Source: Prolixibacteraceae bacterium
Lineage (GTDB): Bacteria; Bacteroidota; Bacteroidia; Bacteroidales; Prolixibacteraceae
Length of the DNA stretch: 12,356 bases
Direction: 5' to 3'
Assembly (NCBI GenBank): GCA_016931875.1
Contig: JAFGDX010000099.1
Location: forward strand, 1 to 12,356
The first letter of the stretch is position 1. Each line of letters opens with the position of its first letter. Positions 1 to 7,218 of the stretch are shown in pieces. The notes under the pieces are model-generated. The model searched no databases. It was not told the DNA's origin and was given only the letters and a program-made list of their open reading frames with translations. The position numbers and the translations under genes were made by a program.

Positions 1-535
1 CCAGCCAAACATTCCGGTAAATTCCTGAACCCGAATACCAGCGCGAGTTGGGTTGTTCTGAATTGTCAACTTTTACGGCAATTATATTTTCGCCGCCAAA
101 ATTCAGGTGGGGGGTTAATTCATAACGAAATGAACTGTATCCGTAGGGCCGCATTCCAAGGTAGTGGCCGTTTATCCACACTTCACTTTTTTGGTAAACG
201 CCGTCGAAATCAACAAAAATCAGTTTTTCACGGTCGGTTTCAGGAAGGACGAACGTTTTGCGGTACCAGCCAATTCCGCCGGGGAGAGCCCCTCCGCCAG
301 GGGTTGCAGGGTTGTCTTTGCTGAATTCACCTTCAACGCTCCAGTCGTGAGGAATGTTTAGTTTTCGCCAGTTGGAATCATCAAAATCCACATTTTTAAA
401 TTCGTCGGAATTTTCTGAAATAAATTTCCACCCGGTGGTAAATTTTTCTGTAGTACGCACTTGTTTATTGCTCTTGTTACAGGAAAAAAAGAGGAGGAGT
501 GTGAAGCTGAGTGATAAAATCCATATATTTTTCAT
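1..535 (-). CDS. Glycoside hydrolase family 2 lipoprotein, N-terminal part (runs off the left edge)
   Basis: This reading frame opens at the ATG at 535-533 and stays open to base 1, giving 178 codons without a stop, so the gene continues outside the window. Residues 1-18 form a lipoprotein signal peptide ending in FFS before Cys19, so the protein is probably lipid-anchored in the envelope. Residues about 31-178 match the sugar-binding (jelly-roll) domain of GH2 beta-galactosidases/beta-glucuronidases. Recognisable pieces are the TGWKF start, FDDSNWRKLNIPHDW (51-65), the GGIGWYRKTF strand (86-95), VWINGHYLG (119-127) with YGYSSFRYEL after it, and SRWYSGSGIYRNVWL (164-178). The catalytic TIM barrel with its two glutamates would lie beyond the edge, so substrate and activity cannot be read here. 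The family normally cleaves beta-linked galactosides, glucuronides or mannosides from polysaccharides in the periplasm or at the cell surface. Family assignment is firm; specificity is unknown. Confidence 0.9.
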   Translation of the reverse strand, partial: MKNIWILSLSFTLLLFFSCNKSNKQVRTTEKFTTGWKFISENSDEFKNVDFDDSNWRKLNIPHDWSVEGEFSKDNPATPGGGALPGGIGWYRKTFVLPETDREKLIFVDFDGVYQKSEVWINGHYLGMRPYGYSSFRYELTPHLNFGGENIIAVKVDNSEQPNSRWYSGSGIYRNVWL

Positions 536-575
536 ACGGGTAAAGTTCACGTTGGAATAAATTTGTAAGTGTATA

Positions 576-608
576 CAAAGTTATTGTTATTTCCACAATA
601 AACTCAAA
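576..608 (-). promoter_or_regulatory. Bacteroidota-type promoter candidate for the GH2 gene
   Basis: Read on the minus strand there is a -33 TTTG (608-605), a 21-bp spacer, and a -7 TAACTTTG (583-576), matching the Bacteroidota consensus TTTG / TAnnTTTG. Transcription would start near 568-570, giving a leader of about 35 nt before the ATG at 535. It lies in the 95-bp gap after the preceding same-strand gene, so the GH2 gene is probably transcribed separately from it. Confidence 0.6.
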
Positions 609-630
609 AGTATAAAATTAGAAGAATTTT

Positions 631-1371
631 TCATGAAAAATCAAAAAGTAAGTCGGTTTGTAAATCGTCCGACTTTAATTTTTTCTTTTCTTTTCTTCTG
701 AAAACATAAATAATCCCGTATTCCTGTGCTTGTTGTCTTTTATGTTTGGGTGAATCGCTTTTCAGGTTTTCTTCAATTTCGTTCCACAACTGGCTGATAA
801 AAAGGTTGGTTGCATTGCGGTTTTCCTTCATTTTTTCGTGCGACCGTGCTGAAATTTTCCGCAGGTTTTGCATGAAGATGGCAATGTCTCTGAATTTTTC
901 AACATTTACTTTTACCAGCGCGATTGAAGGGGTGTAAATAGGGCTTCCTCCCGACTGAATCCGTTTTTGTTCCCCGTCAATGATTTTTTTCCCCCAATCC
1001 AGAATTTCTTCTTCTGTTGCCAACCGGGGCAGTTTTTTGTTGAGATTTTGCAGGTTGTAATTTTTAAGGGCATCCTCTTTTATTTCATCGCGCTCTACAG
1101 CCATGTACAAAGTGAGTATAAAATGCGAGATATATAAAACGGTTTTCTCCTGTACAATTTTATACTCTTTGTTTTTTTCGGCCTGTTTTTTCCTGTCTGC
1201 TTCGTATTGCGTGAGCGAATTTTCGAAATTGGTTTTTGCCAGGTTTAATTCCTGCAGCCTGATTTTGGTGAAGGCCAGTTTTTTTTCTTCTGTTTTTTCT
1301 GCCATTTTCAGGGCAGCTTTCAGCGCTCTGGAACGCGCTTTATCGGTTGTTGGCAATCTTCGGTATGGCAT
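631..1371 (-). CDS. Conserved Bacteroidota protein of unknown function
   Basis: This is a 246-residue protein starting MPYRRLPTTDKARSRALKAA. That opening resembles a widespread Bacteroidota family of hypothetical proteins I recognise from memory but for which I know no function. Residues about 18-78 are rich in Lys, Glu and Ala and probably form long helices or a coiled coil. The middle contains YISHFILTLYMA (80-91), then WGKKIIDGEQKR (126-137) and GGSPIYTPSIALVKV (141-155). The C-terminal tail is strongly basic around 223-233 (FRRKEKKKLK). No signal peptide or membrane segment is visible, so it is probably cytoplasmic. It lies downstream of the sdhB terminator and has its own 89-bp upstream gap, but no convincing -7/-33 pair was found there. 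It is real by length and composition; a structural or nucleic-acid-associated role would be a guess. Confidence 0.8.
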   Translation of the reverse strand: MPYRRLPTTDKARSRALKAALKMAEKTEEKKLAFTKIRLQELNLAKTNFENSLTQYEADRKKQAEKNKEYKIVQEKTVLYISHFILTLYMAVERDEIKEDALKNYNLQNLNKKLPRLATEEEILDWGKKIIDGEQKRIQSGGSPIYTPSIALVKVNVEKFRDIAIFMQNLRKISARSHEKMKENRNATNLFISQLWNEIEENLKSDSPKHKRQQAQEYGIIYVFRRKEKKKLKSDDLQTDLLFDFS

Positions 1372-1460
1372 AATTTTGTGCGTTGATTTTGCGAAGTTAC
1401 AAAACCGGAAAGTATTTCATATTGTGTTCGCCAGAATTTTTATGCACAGATTTTTGTGAA

Positions 1461-1493
1461 TTAAAAAAGCCTTCCCGGAACCCGGAAAGGCTT
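1461..1493 (-). terminator. Intrinsic terminator of the sdh operon
   Basis: On the minus strand, a 12-bp stem (arms at 1493-1482 and 1478-1467, one G-U pair) with a 3-nt loop is followed directly by a T run (1468-1463). It begins about 20 bp past the sdhB stop codon and faces the right way to end the sdh transcript. Confidence 0.9.
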
Positions 1494-1513
1494 GCATTTA
1501 TTTACTGAGTAGT

Positions 1514-2275
1514 TTATTTGCTTAAACGAGCTCCCAAATATTCCCTGTTCAGGCGGGCAATGTTGGTAATGGAAATGCTTTTCGGACATTCCACTTCGCA
1601 GGCACCGGTATTGGTGCAACCGCCAAAACCCAGTTCATCCATTTTGGCAACCATATTTAGTGCGCGTTTTTTGGCTTCTACTTTTCCTTGCGGAAGTTTG
1701 GCCAAATGCGAAACTTTTGCTGAAACAAACAACATGGCCGACGAGTTTTTACACGCTGCCACACAGGCTCCGCAACCAATACATGCCGCTGCATCCATTG
1801 CTTCTTCAGCATCTTCGTAAGCAACCGGAATGGCATTGGCATCGGGCACGCCCCCGGTATTTACGGAAATAAAACCGCCTGCCTGAAGAATCTTTTCAAA
1901 AGCAGTTCGGTCTACCACCAGGTCTTTAATAACCGGGAAAGCTGCAGCACGCCAGGGTTCAACGGTAATGGTTTCTCCGTCTTTAAACTTGCGCATGTGC
2001 AACTGGCAGGTTGTAACTTCGGTATCGGGTCCGTGCGGACGGCCATTTATGTACAAACTGCATGTTCCGCAAATACCTTCACGGCAGTCATGGTCGAATG
2101 CAATCGGATCGATTCCCTTTTCGATAAGTTCGTTGTTTAAAATATCCATCATTTCAAGGAAAGAAGATCCGGTAGAAATATTCTCGATGGTGTAGGTCTC
2201 GAATTTACCTTTGCTGGCCGCATTTTTTTGCCTCCAGACTTTAATATTTAGTTTTTTCAGAATTTTATCAGCCAT
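1514..2275 (-). CDS. sdhB: Succinate dehydrogenase/fumarate reductase iron-sulfur subunit
   Basis: The 253-residue product is the electron-transfer subunit of respiratory complex II, carrying electrons between the flavoprotein and the quinone site on the cytoplasmic face of the membrane. The N-terminal ferredoxin fold has [11 protein letters not shown] with Cys64, Cys69 and Cys72, plus Cys90 in TTCQLH, which hold the 2Fe-2S cluster. The C-terminal part has [11 protein letters not shown] (165-175) and [15 protein letters not shown] (220-234). By the family pattern, Cys165/168/171/230 bind 4Fe-4S and Cys175/220/226 bind 3Fe-4S. All expected cluster ligands are present, so the protein should be functional. 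It is the last gene of the operon, followed by a strong terminator. It is separated from sdhA by a 460-bp gap holding an unrelated gene, which is unusual. Sequence alone does not tell whether the enzyme works mainly as succinate dehydrogenase or as fumarate reductase. Confidence 0.96.
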   Translation of the reverse strand: MADKILKKLNIKVWRQKNAASKGKFETYTIENISTGSSFLEMMDILNNELIEKGIDPIAFDHDCREGICGTCSLYINGRPHGPDTEVTTCQLHMRKFKDGETITVEPWRAAAFPVIKDLVVDRTAFEKILQAGGFISVNTGGVPDANAIPVAYEDAEEAMDAAACIGCGACVAACKNSSAMLFVSAKVSHLAKLPQGKVEAKKRALNMVAKMDELGFGGCTNTGACEVECPKSISITNIARLNREYLGARLSK

Positions 2276-2302
2276 TTTTTATAGATTACAGATTAAAAGA
2301 TT

Positions 2303-2313
2303 TGAGTAGTAAG
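2303..2313. repeat. Imperfect inverted repeat, sdhB-side copy
   Basis: TGAGTAGTAAG here is the reverse complement, with one mismatch in 11, of CTCACTACTCA at 2710-2720. The two copies bracket the four-helix-bundle gene between sdhA and sdhB. They are short and lie in AT-rich DNA, so chance remains possible. Confidence 0.4.
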
Positions 2314-2316
2314 ACA

Positions 2317-2679
2317 TCAGCATTGAGCGTTAAGAACTGACTGTTTAAATCCAAAGATCATTTTTTGAACTTCGTTTATTTTTTTATCAAGATTTTTAAA
2401 GTTTTCCTGATTTAAAAATTCCAAATCAAATGAAAGAAGCGTTAAAGTTTCCAACTCAAATGCACTTCCGTTGGCAATATCTAAAAAGCGATTCAAATCA
2501 ACGTTACTGTTTCGTCCGCAACCTTCTGCAATATTAGTTGGAATAGATACGGCACTTCTTCTCATCTGAGAAGTTATTCCAAAAAGTTCTTCTTTGGGAA
2601 ATTTATGTGTTAACATATAAATTTCTTTTACCAGGTCTTTTCCTTTTTGCCAAACTTTCAATTCTTTAAACTGATGCAT
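2317..2679 (-). CDS. Four-helix-bundle protein (23S rRNA intervening-sequence protein family)
   Basis: This 120-residue protein belongs to the IVP/S23 four-helix-bundle family. The evidence is the FKELKVWQKGKDLV start (4-17), the hallmark LFGITSQMRRSAVSIPTNI (32-50) followed by AEGCGR, and RFLDIANGSAFELETL (64-79), with nearly all-helical composition and normal length. Family members occur as ORFs inside 23S rRNA intervening sequences and as free-standing genes in Bacteroidota, and the fold is shared with the Avd accessory protein of diversity-generating retroelements. The usual molecular role is not established; basic residues suggest nucleic-acid binding. Here it sits inside the sdh operon in the same direction, between sdhA (56 bp upstream) and sdhB (41 bp downstream), flanked by short inverted repeats. 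No reverse transcriptase or rRNA is nearby. It would be co-transcribed with the complex II genes, and I see no reason to assign it a respiratory function. Confidence 0.93.
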   Translation of the reverse strand: MHQFKELKVWQKGKDLVKEIYMLTHKFPKEELFGITSQMRRSAVSIPTNIAEGCGRNSNVDLNRFLDIANGSAFELETLTLLSFDLEFLNQENFKNLDKKINEVQKMIFGFKQSVLNAQC

Positions 2680-2704
2680 CCTTTTGTTTTTTATTTTTCT
2701 TTAC

Positions 2705-2733
2705 ATATTCTCACTACTCATATTCTCACTACT
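2705..2733. repeat. Two tandem copies of a 15-bp unit next to the four-helix-bundle gene
   Basis: ATATTCTCACTACT occurs at 2705-2718 and again at 2720-2733, a period of 15 bp. The first copy contains the sequence at 2710-2720 that pairs with the inverted repeat at 2303-2313. The repeat fills the gap between the sdhA stop codon (2736) and the start of the four-helix-bundle gene. Confidence 0.6.
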
Positions 2734-2735
2734 TA

Positions 2736-4682
2736 TTACTTATAACTTCTCTGAGTCAGTTTCACATTCTCAAATACCAAATCTTCCTTGTGCAGAACCG
2801 GTTCCTGCTTCTCTCCTTTGAATTCCCAGCATGAAACATAGGTGAAGTTTTTGTCATCGCGTTTTGCTTCCCCTTCTTCAGTGGCCGATTCCTCGCGGAA
2901 ATGACCGCCACACGATTCGTTTCTGTCAAGTGCATCGCGTGCCATCAGTTCTCCAATATCCAGAAAATCGGCAACACGACCCGCTTTTTCCAATTCCGGA
3001 TTTAGATTATCCAATTCTCCGGGAACTTTAACATCTTTCCAGAATTCCTCACGAATTTGCTGAATCATTTCAATTGCCTTTTTCAGACCTTCTGTATTAC
3101 GGCTCATTCCCACATAATCCCACATTACATGGCCCAGTTTTTTGTGAAAGTAATCTACTGTTTTTGAACCTTTAATGTTGTACAATTTTTCCAGTCGTCC
3201 GGTGACTTCTTTTTCTGCTTCCTCAAATTCCGGAGCATTGGTGTCAATCTTTGGCGTCATAATTTCATCGGCCAGATAATCGCCAATGGTGTATGGCAAA
3301 ACAAAGTAACCGTCGGCAAGGCCCTGCATCAGCGCCGAAGCTCCCAAACGGTTGGCGCCGTGATCAGAAAAGTTGGCTTCACCAATGGAATATAAACCCG
3401 GCACGGTTGTCATTAAATTATAATCGACCCAGGTTCCTCCCATGGAATAATGGATGGCCGGATAAATCATCATCGGGTTTTTGTAGGGATCGACGTCTGT
3501 AATTTTTTCGTACATCTGGAAAAGGTTCCCGTAGCGGGCTTCAATTACATCTTTTCCAAGGCGTTCGATGGCATATTTAAAATCTAAGAAAACCGCTTTT
3601 CCTTCTGAGTTTACTCCAAAACCGGCATCGCAGCGTTCTTTGGCTGCACGAGAAGCAACATCGCGTGGTACCAGGTTTCCGTAGGAAGGATATCTTCTTT
3701 CAAGATAAAAATCACGGTCTTCATCCGGAATATCATTGGGGCTGATTTCCCCTTTTTGTAATTTTACGGCATCTTCCTTTTTCTTTGGAACCCAAACCCG
3801 GCCGTCGTTTCGTAACGATTCCGACATCAATGTCAGTTTCGATTGCTGGTCGCCGTGAACCGGAATACAGGTGGGGTGGATTTGCACAAAACAAGGATTG
3901 GCCATAAAAGCACCTTTTTTGTAGCACTGCCATGCAGCCGAACCGTTGCTTCCCATGGCATTGGTTGAAAGGAAGAATACGTTTCCGTAGCCACCGGTAG
4001 CCACAACCACGGCGTGTGCACCAAAACGTTTGATTTTTCCGCTTACCAAATCACGGGCAATAATTCCACGCGCTTTGCCATCAATTTTTACCACATCGAG
4101 CATTTCGTGACGGCTGTACATTTCAACATTTCCTTTTGCAATCTGACGGTTCAATGCCTGATATGCACCCAGCAGCAACTGTTGTCCGGTTTGCCCGCGG
4201 GCATAAAAGGTCCGGCTAACCAATACACCACCAAACGAACGGTTGGCCAGCAAGCCGCCGTATTCACGTCCAAATGGTACGCCCTGTGCCACACACTGGT
4301 CGATGATATTGGGTGACACTTCGGCCAAACGATATACATTGGCTTCGCGCGAACGGTAGTCGCCTCCTTTGATGGTGTCGTAAAACAAACGAAAAACCGA
4401 GTCGTTATCGTTTTGATAATTTTTGGCTGCGTTAATACCTCCCTGTGCTGCAATGGAATGCGCACGCCGGGGACTGTCCTGGTAACAAAATGCTTTTACT
4501 TTGTATCCTAATTCAGCCAGCGAGGCAGCAGCAGAAGCCCCTCCCAATCCGGTACCAACCACAATGATTTCCAGTTTCCGCTTATTGGCCGGGCTGACAA
4601 CTTTTATGTTTGCCTTGTGTTTGCTCCACTTTTCGGCTAAAGGGCCTTCCGGTATTTTTGAATTCAATATGCTCATAATCAA
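2736..4682 (-). CDS. sdhA: Succinate dehydrogenase/fumarate reductase flavoprotein subunit
   Basis: The 648-residue catalytic subunit of complex II interconverts succinate and fumarate using FAD on the cytoplasmic side. The dinucleotide-binding motif [20 protein letters not shown] is at 43-62. The FAD-attachment motif [14 protein letters not shown] follows, with His75 the expected covalent ligand. Further family landmarks are [38 protein letters not shown] in the capping/catalytic region and the FAD-binding [20 protein letters not shown]. The C-terminal helical domain ends in [17 protein letters not shown]. Length is typical for the type B (Bacteroidota/epsilonproteobacterial) enzymes. The start could be Met1 (4682) or Met3 (4676); both leave a short gap after sdhC. 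Order C-A-B is the usual one, but an extra gene lies between this gene and sdhB. Assignment is firm; the direction of the reaction in vivo is not determined. Confidence 0.97.
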   Translation of the reverse strand: MIMSILNSKIPEGPLAEKWSKHKANIKVVSPANKRKLEIIVVGTGLGGASAAASLAELGYKVKAFCYQDSPRRAHSIAAQGGINAAKNYQNDNDSVFRLFYDTIKGGDYRSREANVYRLAEVSPNIIDQCVAQGVPFGREYGGLLANRSFGGVLVSRTFYARGQTGQQLLLGAYQALNRQIAKGNVEMYSRHEMLDVVKIDGKARGIIARDLVSGKIKRFGAHAVVVATGGYGNVFFLSTNAMGSNGSAAWQCYKKGAFMANPCFVQIHPTCIPVHGDQQSKLTLMSESLRNDGRVWVPKKKEDAVKLQKGEISPNDIPDEDRDFYLERRYPSYGNLVPRDVASRAAKERCDAGFGVNSEGKAVFLDFKYAIERLGKDVIEARYGNLFQMYEKITDVDPYKNPMMIYPAIHYSMGGTWVDYNLMTTVPGLYSIGEANFSDHGANRLGASALMQGLADGYFVLPYTIGDYLADEIMTPKIDTNAPEFEEAEKEVTGRLEKLYNIKGSKTVDYFHKKLGHVMWDYVGMSRNTEGLKKAIEMIQQIREEFWKDVKVPGELDNLNPELEKAGRVADFLDIGELMARDALDRNESCGGHFREESATEEGEAKRDDKNFTYVSCWEFKGEKQEPVLHKEDLVFENVKLTQRSYK

Positions 4683-4696
4683 CTTCTTTTTTACAA

Positions 4697-5377
4697 TTAA
4701 AATTTAATGAGAAAGTACAACGGGATTACAGAGAAGCCTACAGCAACAATAACAGCATAAATGTACCCAAGTACATGCCATCTTTTCATCCAGTGATTAT
4801 TGTTTATTCCCAGCGTTTGAAAGGCAGACCAGAATCCGTGTGAGAGGTGAAAACCTAAAAGCAGCCCGCCTAAAATATAAAAGATACAATAGGCCACACT
4901 TCCTTTAAATAAATTGGAAACCAGGGTGTAGGTGTCTTCCATTTCTTCCCCCCCAATAATCACTGTATCCAATGTGTGAGGTTCAAATTTAATAACCCAG
5001 AAAAAGTTGATGATATGGATAATAAGGAAAACCAGAACCAGGGCACCCAAAACAAGCATGTTGCGCGAAGCCCATGTGCTTGAAGTACTTGCGTCCTTTT
5101 TGTTGTACTTTACGGGTCTTGCTCTCCAATTTTGGTATTCCAGATAAAACGACCATAAAATGTGAATCAAAAAACCCAATCCCAAAAGTGGCTCCATAAT
5201 TTTTATGACGGGGTTGGTGGCCATAAAGTGTGCAGCCAGATTAAAAAGCTCCCCACTGTCATCAAAAATCAGCATAAGATTGATAATCAAGTGAACAGCG
5301 ATAAAAGCAACCAGGAAAAGACCGGTGATGCTCATCAGAAATTTCCGTCCAATCGACGCCGCTAAAAACTTACTCAT
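4697..5377 (-). CDS. sdhC: Succinate dehydrogenase/fumarate reductase cytochrome b subunit (type B, di-haem)
   Basis: This 226-residue integral membrane protein anchors complex II and carries the quinone site and two b haems. Five hydrophobic segments are visible at about 12-36, 62-80, 106-130, 158-180 and 203-224, as in single-subunit type B anchors; there is no separate sdhD. Candidate axial haem ligands are His29 (VHLIIN), His72 (LIHILWS), His121 (IIHIINFF) and His177 or His180 (GFHLSHGFW). This mirrors the four-histidine arrangement of the Wolinella fumarate reductase anchor. The loop around 133-152 ([18 protein letters not shown]) is polar. It is the first gene of the operon and ends 14 bp before sdhA. 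The 243-bp gap upstream holds a good promoter candidate. Confidence 0.94.
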   Translation of the reverse strand: MSKFLAASIGRKFLMSITGLFLVAFIAVHLIINLMLIFDDSGELFNLAAHFMATNPVIKIMEPLLGLGFLIHILWSFYLEYQNWRARPVKYNKKDASTSSTWASRNMLVLGALVLVFLIIHIINFFWVIKFEPHTLDTVIIGGEEMEDTYTLVSNLFKGSVAYCIFYILGGLLLGFHLSHGFWSAFQTLGINNNHWMKRWHVLGYIYAVIVAVGFSVIPLYFLIKF

Positions 5378-5423
5378 AGATTTTCTATTTAATTTTGGTT
5401 TAATTCAACAAATTCGAACGGCA

Positions 5424-5454
5424 CAAAAGTAGATGAACCGTTGCTACTCCCAAA
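5424..5454 (-). promoter_or_regulatory. Bacteroidota-type promoter candidate for the sdh operon
   Basis: On the minus strand, -33 TTTG (5454-5451) is followed by a 19-bp spacer and -7 TACTTTTG (5431-5424), a full match to TTTG / TAnnTTTG. Transcription would start near 5416-5419, about 40 nt before the sdhC start codon. The remaining upstream gap (5455-5620) is AT-rich and shows no other structure I can support. Confidence 0.7.
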
Positions 5455-5620
5455 AAGAGAGGGTTTAAATTTAGCTAATTTAAATTGTTTCTACGAAGAA
5501 TTTAATTCAATATTAACGTTGGAAGGTTTTGCTGGTAAGGGAAACGGATTTCGGGCTGATCTTTTTTACAAGGTTTTAATAACGTTGCCGATGTTGCAGA
5601 AATAATAGGTTCGTGCGGTT

Positions 5621-6520
5621 TTATTTTAATTCCTTAAATGCTTTGTGCCATTCGCGTAACGTAAATTCAGTACTTAGGGCAATTAGTTCGGCAGGACAGG
5701 AGAGGGCTTCAGTTTCGCTAAGTTCAACAGAACCAAAAGTGCACTGCACTGCCAATGATTTGCCGGTGGTGAGATTTATAAAACCTTTAATTCTGAGCGC
5801 TTTGGGAGACCAATCATTCAAAAATTGCCTCAGTGAGTTTTCCGAAATTTTTTTTTGGCTTTTAATTACCATAGAAGTAATATCGGGGCGTGCCAGCGGT
5901 TTCTCATTTGCTGAATAGAATTTATTCAGGGTTGGATGCCCAATTTCAAAATCAATATTGCAATACAAGGTTTCTTTTATTTCGGCAAACGGATTAATAC
6001 TTTTGATTTCCCTTTTTAATGGCCCGCTGTCGGTTTTCAGAAGGTCGGTTTTATTGATCAGAACAACATCGGCCATGCGCAGTTGGTGGATTACCCGCTG
6101 TTTTTGTAAGCCTGTTTTCAAAAAATTAAGAGCATCAACAATACACCAGTTGGAAGCCAGGTAAATTTTTTCTCCCAGGGTGCCTGAAGAAAGAATTTCG
6201 GCAACCGATGTGGTATCCGAAAGACCGGAAGATTCAATAATTAAGGCATCCGGTTTATGTTCCTCAATAAATTTTTCGAGTGAGCGTGTAAACGGGCCCA
6301 GTAAACAGGCGCAAAATACCGAGCCATTTTTTATTTCAAGTAAGCTGAAATCTTTTCCTGTTTTCCGAAGTTCCGCTCCATCAATATTGGCAGGGGCAAA
6401 TTCATTCTGAATTATCCCAATCCTGGTTTTATCAGAATATTTTTCGATGATGCGTTTTAACAACGTTGTTTTGCCGCTTCCCAAAAAACCGGAAACAATA
6501 TGGAACGGAATTTTCTGCAT
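5621..6520 (-). CDS. CobW/COG0523-family GTPase (putative metallochaperone)
   Basis: This 299-residue G3E-type P-loop GTPase belongs to the family whose members deliver or manage metals such as zinc or cobalt. Walker A is GFLGSGKTTLL (11-21). The IIQNEFAPANIDG strand (36-48) matches the family's NEFG-type switch region, ESSGL (96-100) is the Walker B area and NKTDLL (156-161) gives guanine specificity. The C-terminal CobW_C-like domain runs from about 213 to 296. The family's metal-binding signature GCxCC is degenerate here: the sequence reads NGSVFCACLLG (65-75), keeping Cys70 and Cys72 but with Leu where the third Cys belongs. No Zur-box or riboswitch was recognised upstream, and no metal-transport gene is adjacent, so the metal cannot be assigned. 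It is transcribed toward the sdh operon but separated from it by 243 bp. The family call is firm; function is inference. Confidence 0.92.
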   Translation of the reverse strand: MQKIPFHIVSGFLGSGKTTLLKRIIEKYSDKTRIGIIQNEFAPANIDGAELRKTGKDFSLLEIKNGSVFCACLLGPFTRSLEKFIEEHKPDALIIESSGLSDTTSVAEILSSGTLGEKIYLASNWCIVDALNFLKTGLQKQRVIHQLRMADVVLINKTDLLKTDSGPLKREIKSINPFAEIKETLYCNIDFEIGHPTLNKFYSANEKPLARPDITSMVIKSQKKISENSLRQFLNDWSPKALRIKGFINLTTGKSLAVQCTFGSVELSETEALSCPAELIALSTEFTLREWHKAFKELK

Positions 6521-6638
6521 CTAACTTTAAATTTGTTTATGTGGCAACAAAAACTTTTTGATAACCGTTCAGCAAAATAAAAGAAATTGTGGCAAAAGTA
6601 TTTTGTAGCGGGGAAGATAATTTCGTTTTGTATAATTT

Positions 6639-6672
6639 TTTGAAACAATGTTTAAAAAAAATTTTATGTTTG
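6639..6672 (+). promoter_or_regulatory. Bacteroidota-type promoter candidate for the TM2-domain gene
   Basis: A -33 TTTG (6639-6642), a 22-bp spacer and a -7 TATGTTTG (6665-6672) match TTTG / TAnnTTTG. The start would be near 6680, giving a leader of about 55 nt before the ATG at 6735. The 214-bp divergent gap (6521-6734) also contains a lone TACTTTTG on the minus strand (6600-6593), for which no -33 partner was found. Confidence 0.55.
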
Positions 6673-6734
6673 GTTATAAGTGTATGTGTAAAAAAGCTAT
6701 TTTAGCATTATCATAAAACCCAAAATTTTAAAAC

Positions 6735-7154
6735 ATGAAAAAAATTTTTATTTGTATTTTTTTGTTTGCGGCTTTTCTCTCTGTAAATCAGGTGAAAGCA
6801 TCACAGTATTCGATTGACGAGGGAGCAATCGATCAACTTTTCGCAACGGCAACCGAAACGAGCATGATTTCGATTAACGCCAGTGAAGTAAGCGCTGTTC
6901 CGTCGGGGGTTGCGCTGCCGCTTGTGGCTCCTAAAGAAAAAGATGCCGTTGTGGCCATTGTGCTCGATTTTTTCCTTGGCGGATTGGGGATTCATCGTTT
7001 CTATCTGGGAACAAAAACAATGACCGGGCTGGGTTACATTTTAACCTGCGGAGGTATTTTTGGTGTTGTTCCGTTGATTGACTTTATCGTTCTGATAATT
7101 GACAATGACGATATAAGTCCGTATATCGATAATCCCAAATTTTTTATGTGGTAA
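6735..7154 (+). CDS. TM2-domain membrane protein with signal peptide
   Basis: The 139-residue product has an N-terminal export signal (MKKIFICIFLFAAFLSV, cleavage plausible after the Ala at 22) and a polar spacer to about residue 66. A TM2 domain follows from about 69 to 123: a first helix, the signature GGLGIHRFYLG (82-92), then a glycine-rich hydrophobic segment LGYILTCGGIFGVVPLIDFIVLII (shown here only as a motif, about 99-122). It ends in a short acidic/aromatic tail. TM2 domains are two-helix membrane hairpins found in many bacterial envelope proteins, mostly without a defined biochemical role. The gene has its own promoter candidate and is followed by a strong terminator at 7175-7209, so it is largely a single-gene unit. 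The downstream operon encodes proteins with a similar hairpin motif (see 8386-9234 and 9173-10048), which suggests a shared role in the envelope, but this is inference. Confidence 0.85.
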   Translation: MKKIFICIFLFAAFLSVNQVKASQYSIDEGAIDQLFATATETSMISINASEVSAVPSGVALPLVAPKEKDAVVAIVLDFFLGGLGIHRFYLGTKTMTGLGYILTCGGIFGVVPLIDFIVLIIDNDDISPYIDNPKFFMW

Positions 7155-7174
7155 TGCATTGTTTTACAAATAAT

Positions 7175-7209
7175 AAGGGTGTCTGCACAAAAAGCAAACA
7201 CCCTTTTTT
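7175..7209 (+). terminator. Intrinsic terminator after the TM2 gene, just ahead of the next start codon
   Basis: AAGGGTGT (7175-7182) pairs with ACACCCTT (7198-7205), and after one mismatch TGC (7184-7186) pairs with GCA (7194-7196), closing a 7-nt loop. A run of six T follows at 7204-7209. It is a strong rho-independent terminator. Its T run ends only 9 bp before the ATG at 7219, so it may also act as an attenuator for the downstream operon. Confidence 0.88.
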
Positions 7210-7218
7210 ACTGTTTAT

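Noticed and set aside
130..560. Three short plus-strand open frames at the left edge
   Set aside because: They are antisense to the GH2 gene, whose minus-strand translation matches the family over its whole visible length.
2317..2679. Diversity-generating retroelement, because the four-helix-bundle protein is related to Avd
   Set aside because: No reverse transcriptase, template repeat or variable-repeat target gene is present in the window.
6593..6600. TACTTTTG on the minus strand as a promoter for the COG0523 GTPase gene
   Set aside because: It matches the -7 consensus, but no TTTG lies at the required distance upstream on that strand, so it is not listed as a promoter.
7055..7062. TATTTTTG inside the TM2 gene as a promoter for the downstream operon
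   Set aside because: No -33 TTTG lies 17-23 bp upstream, and any transcript would still have to pass the terminator at 7175-7209.
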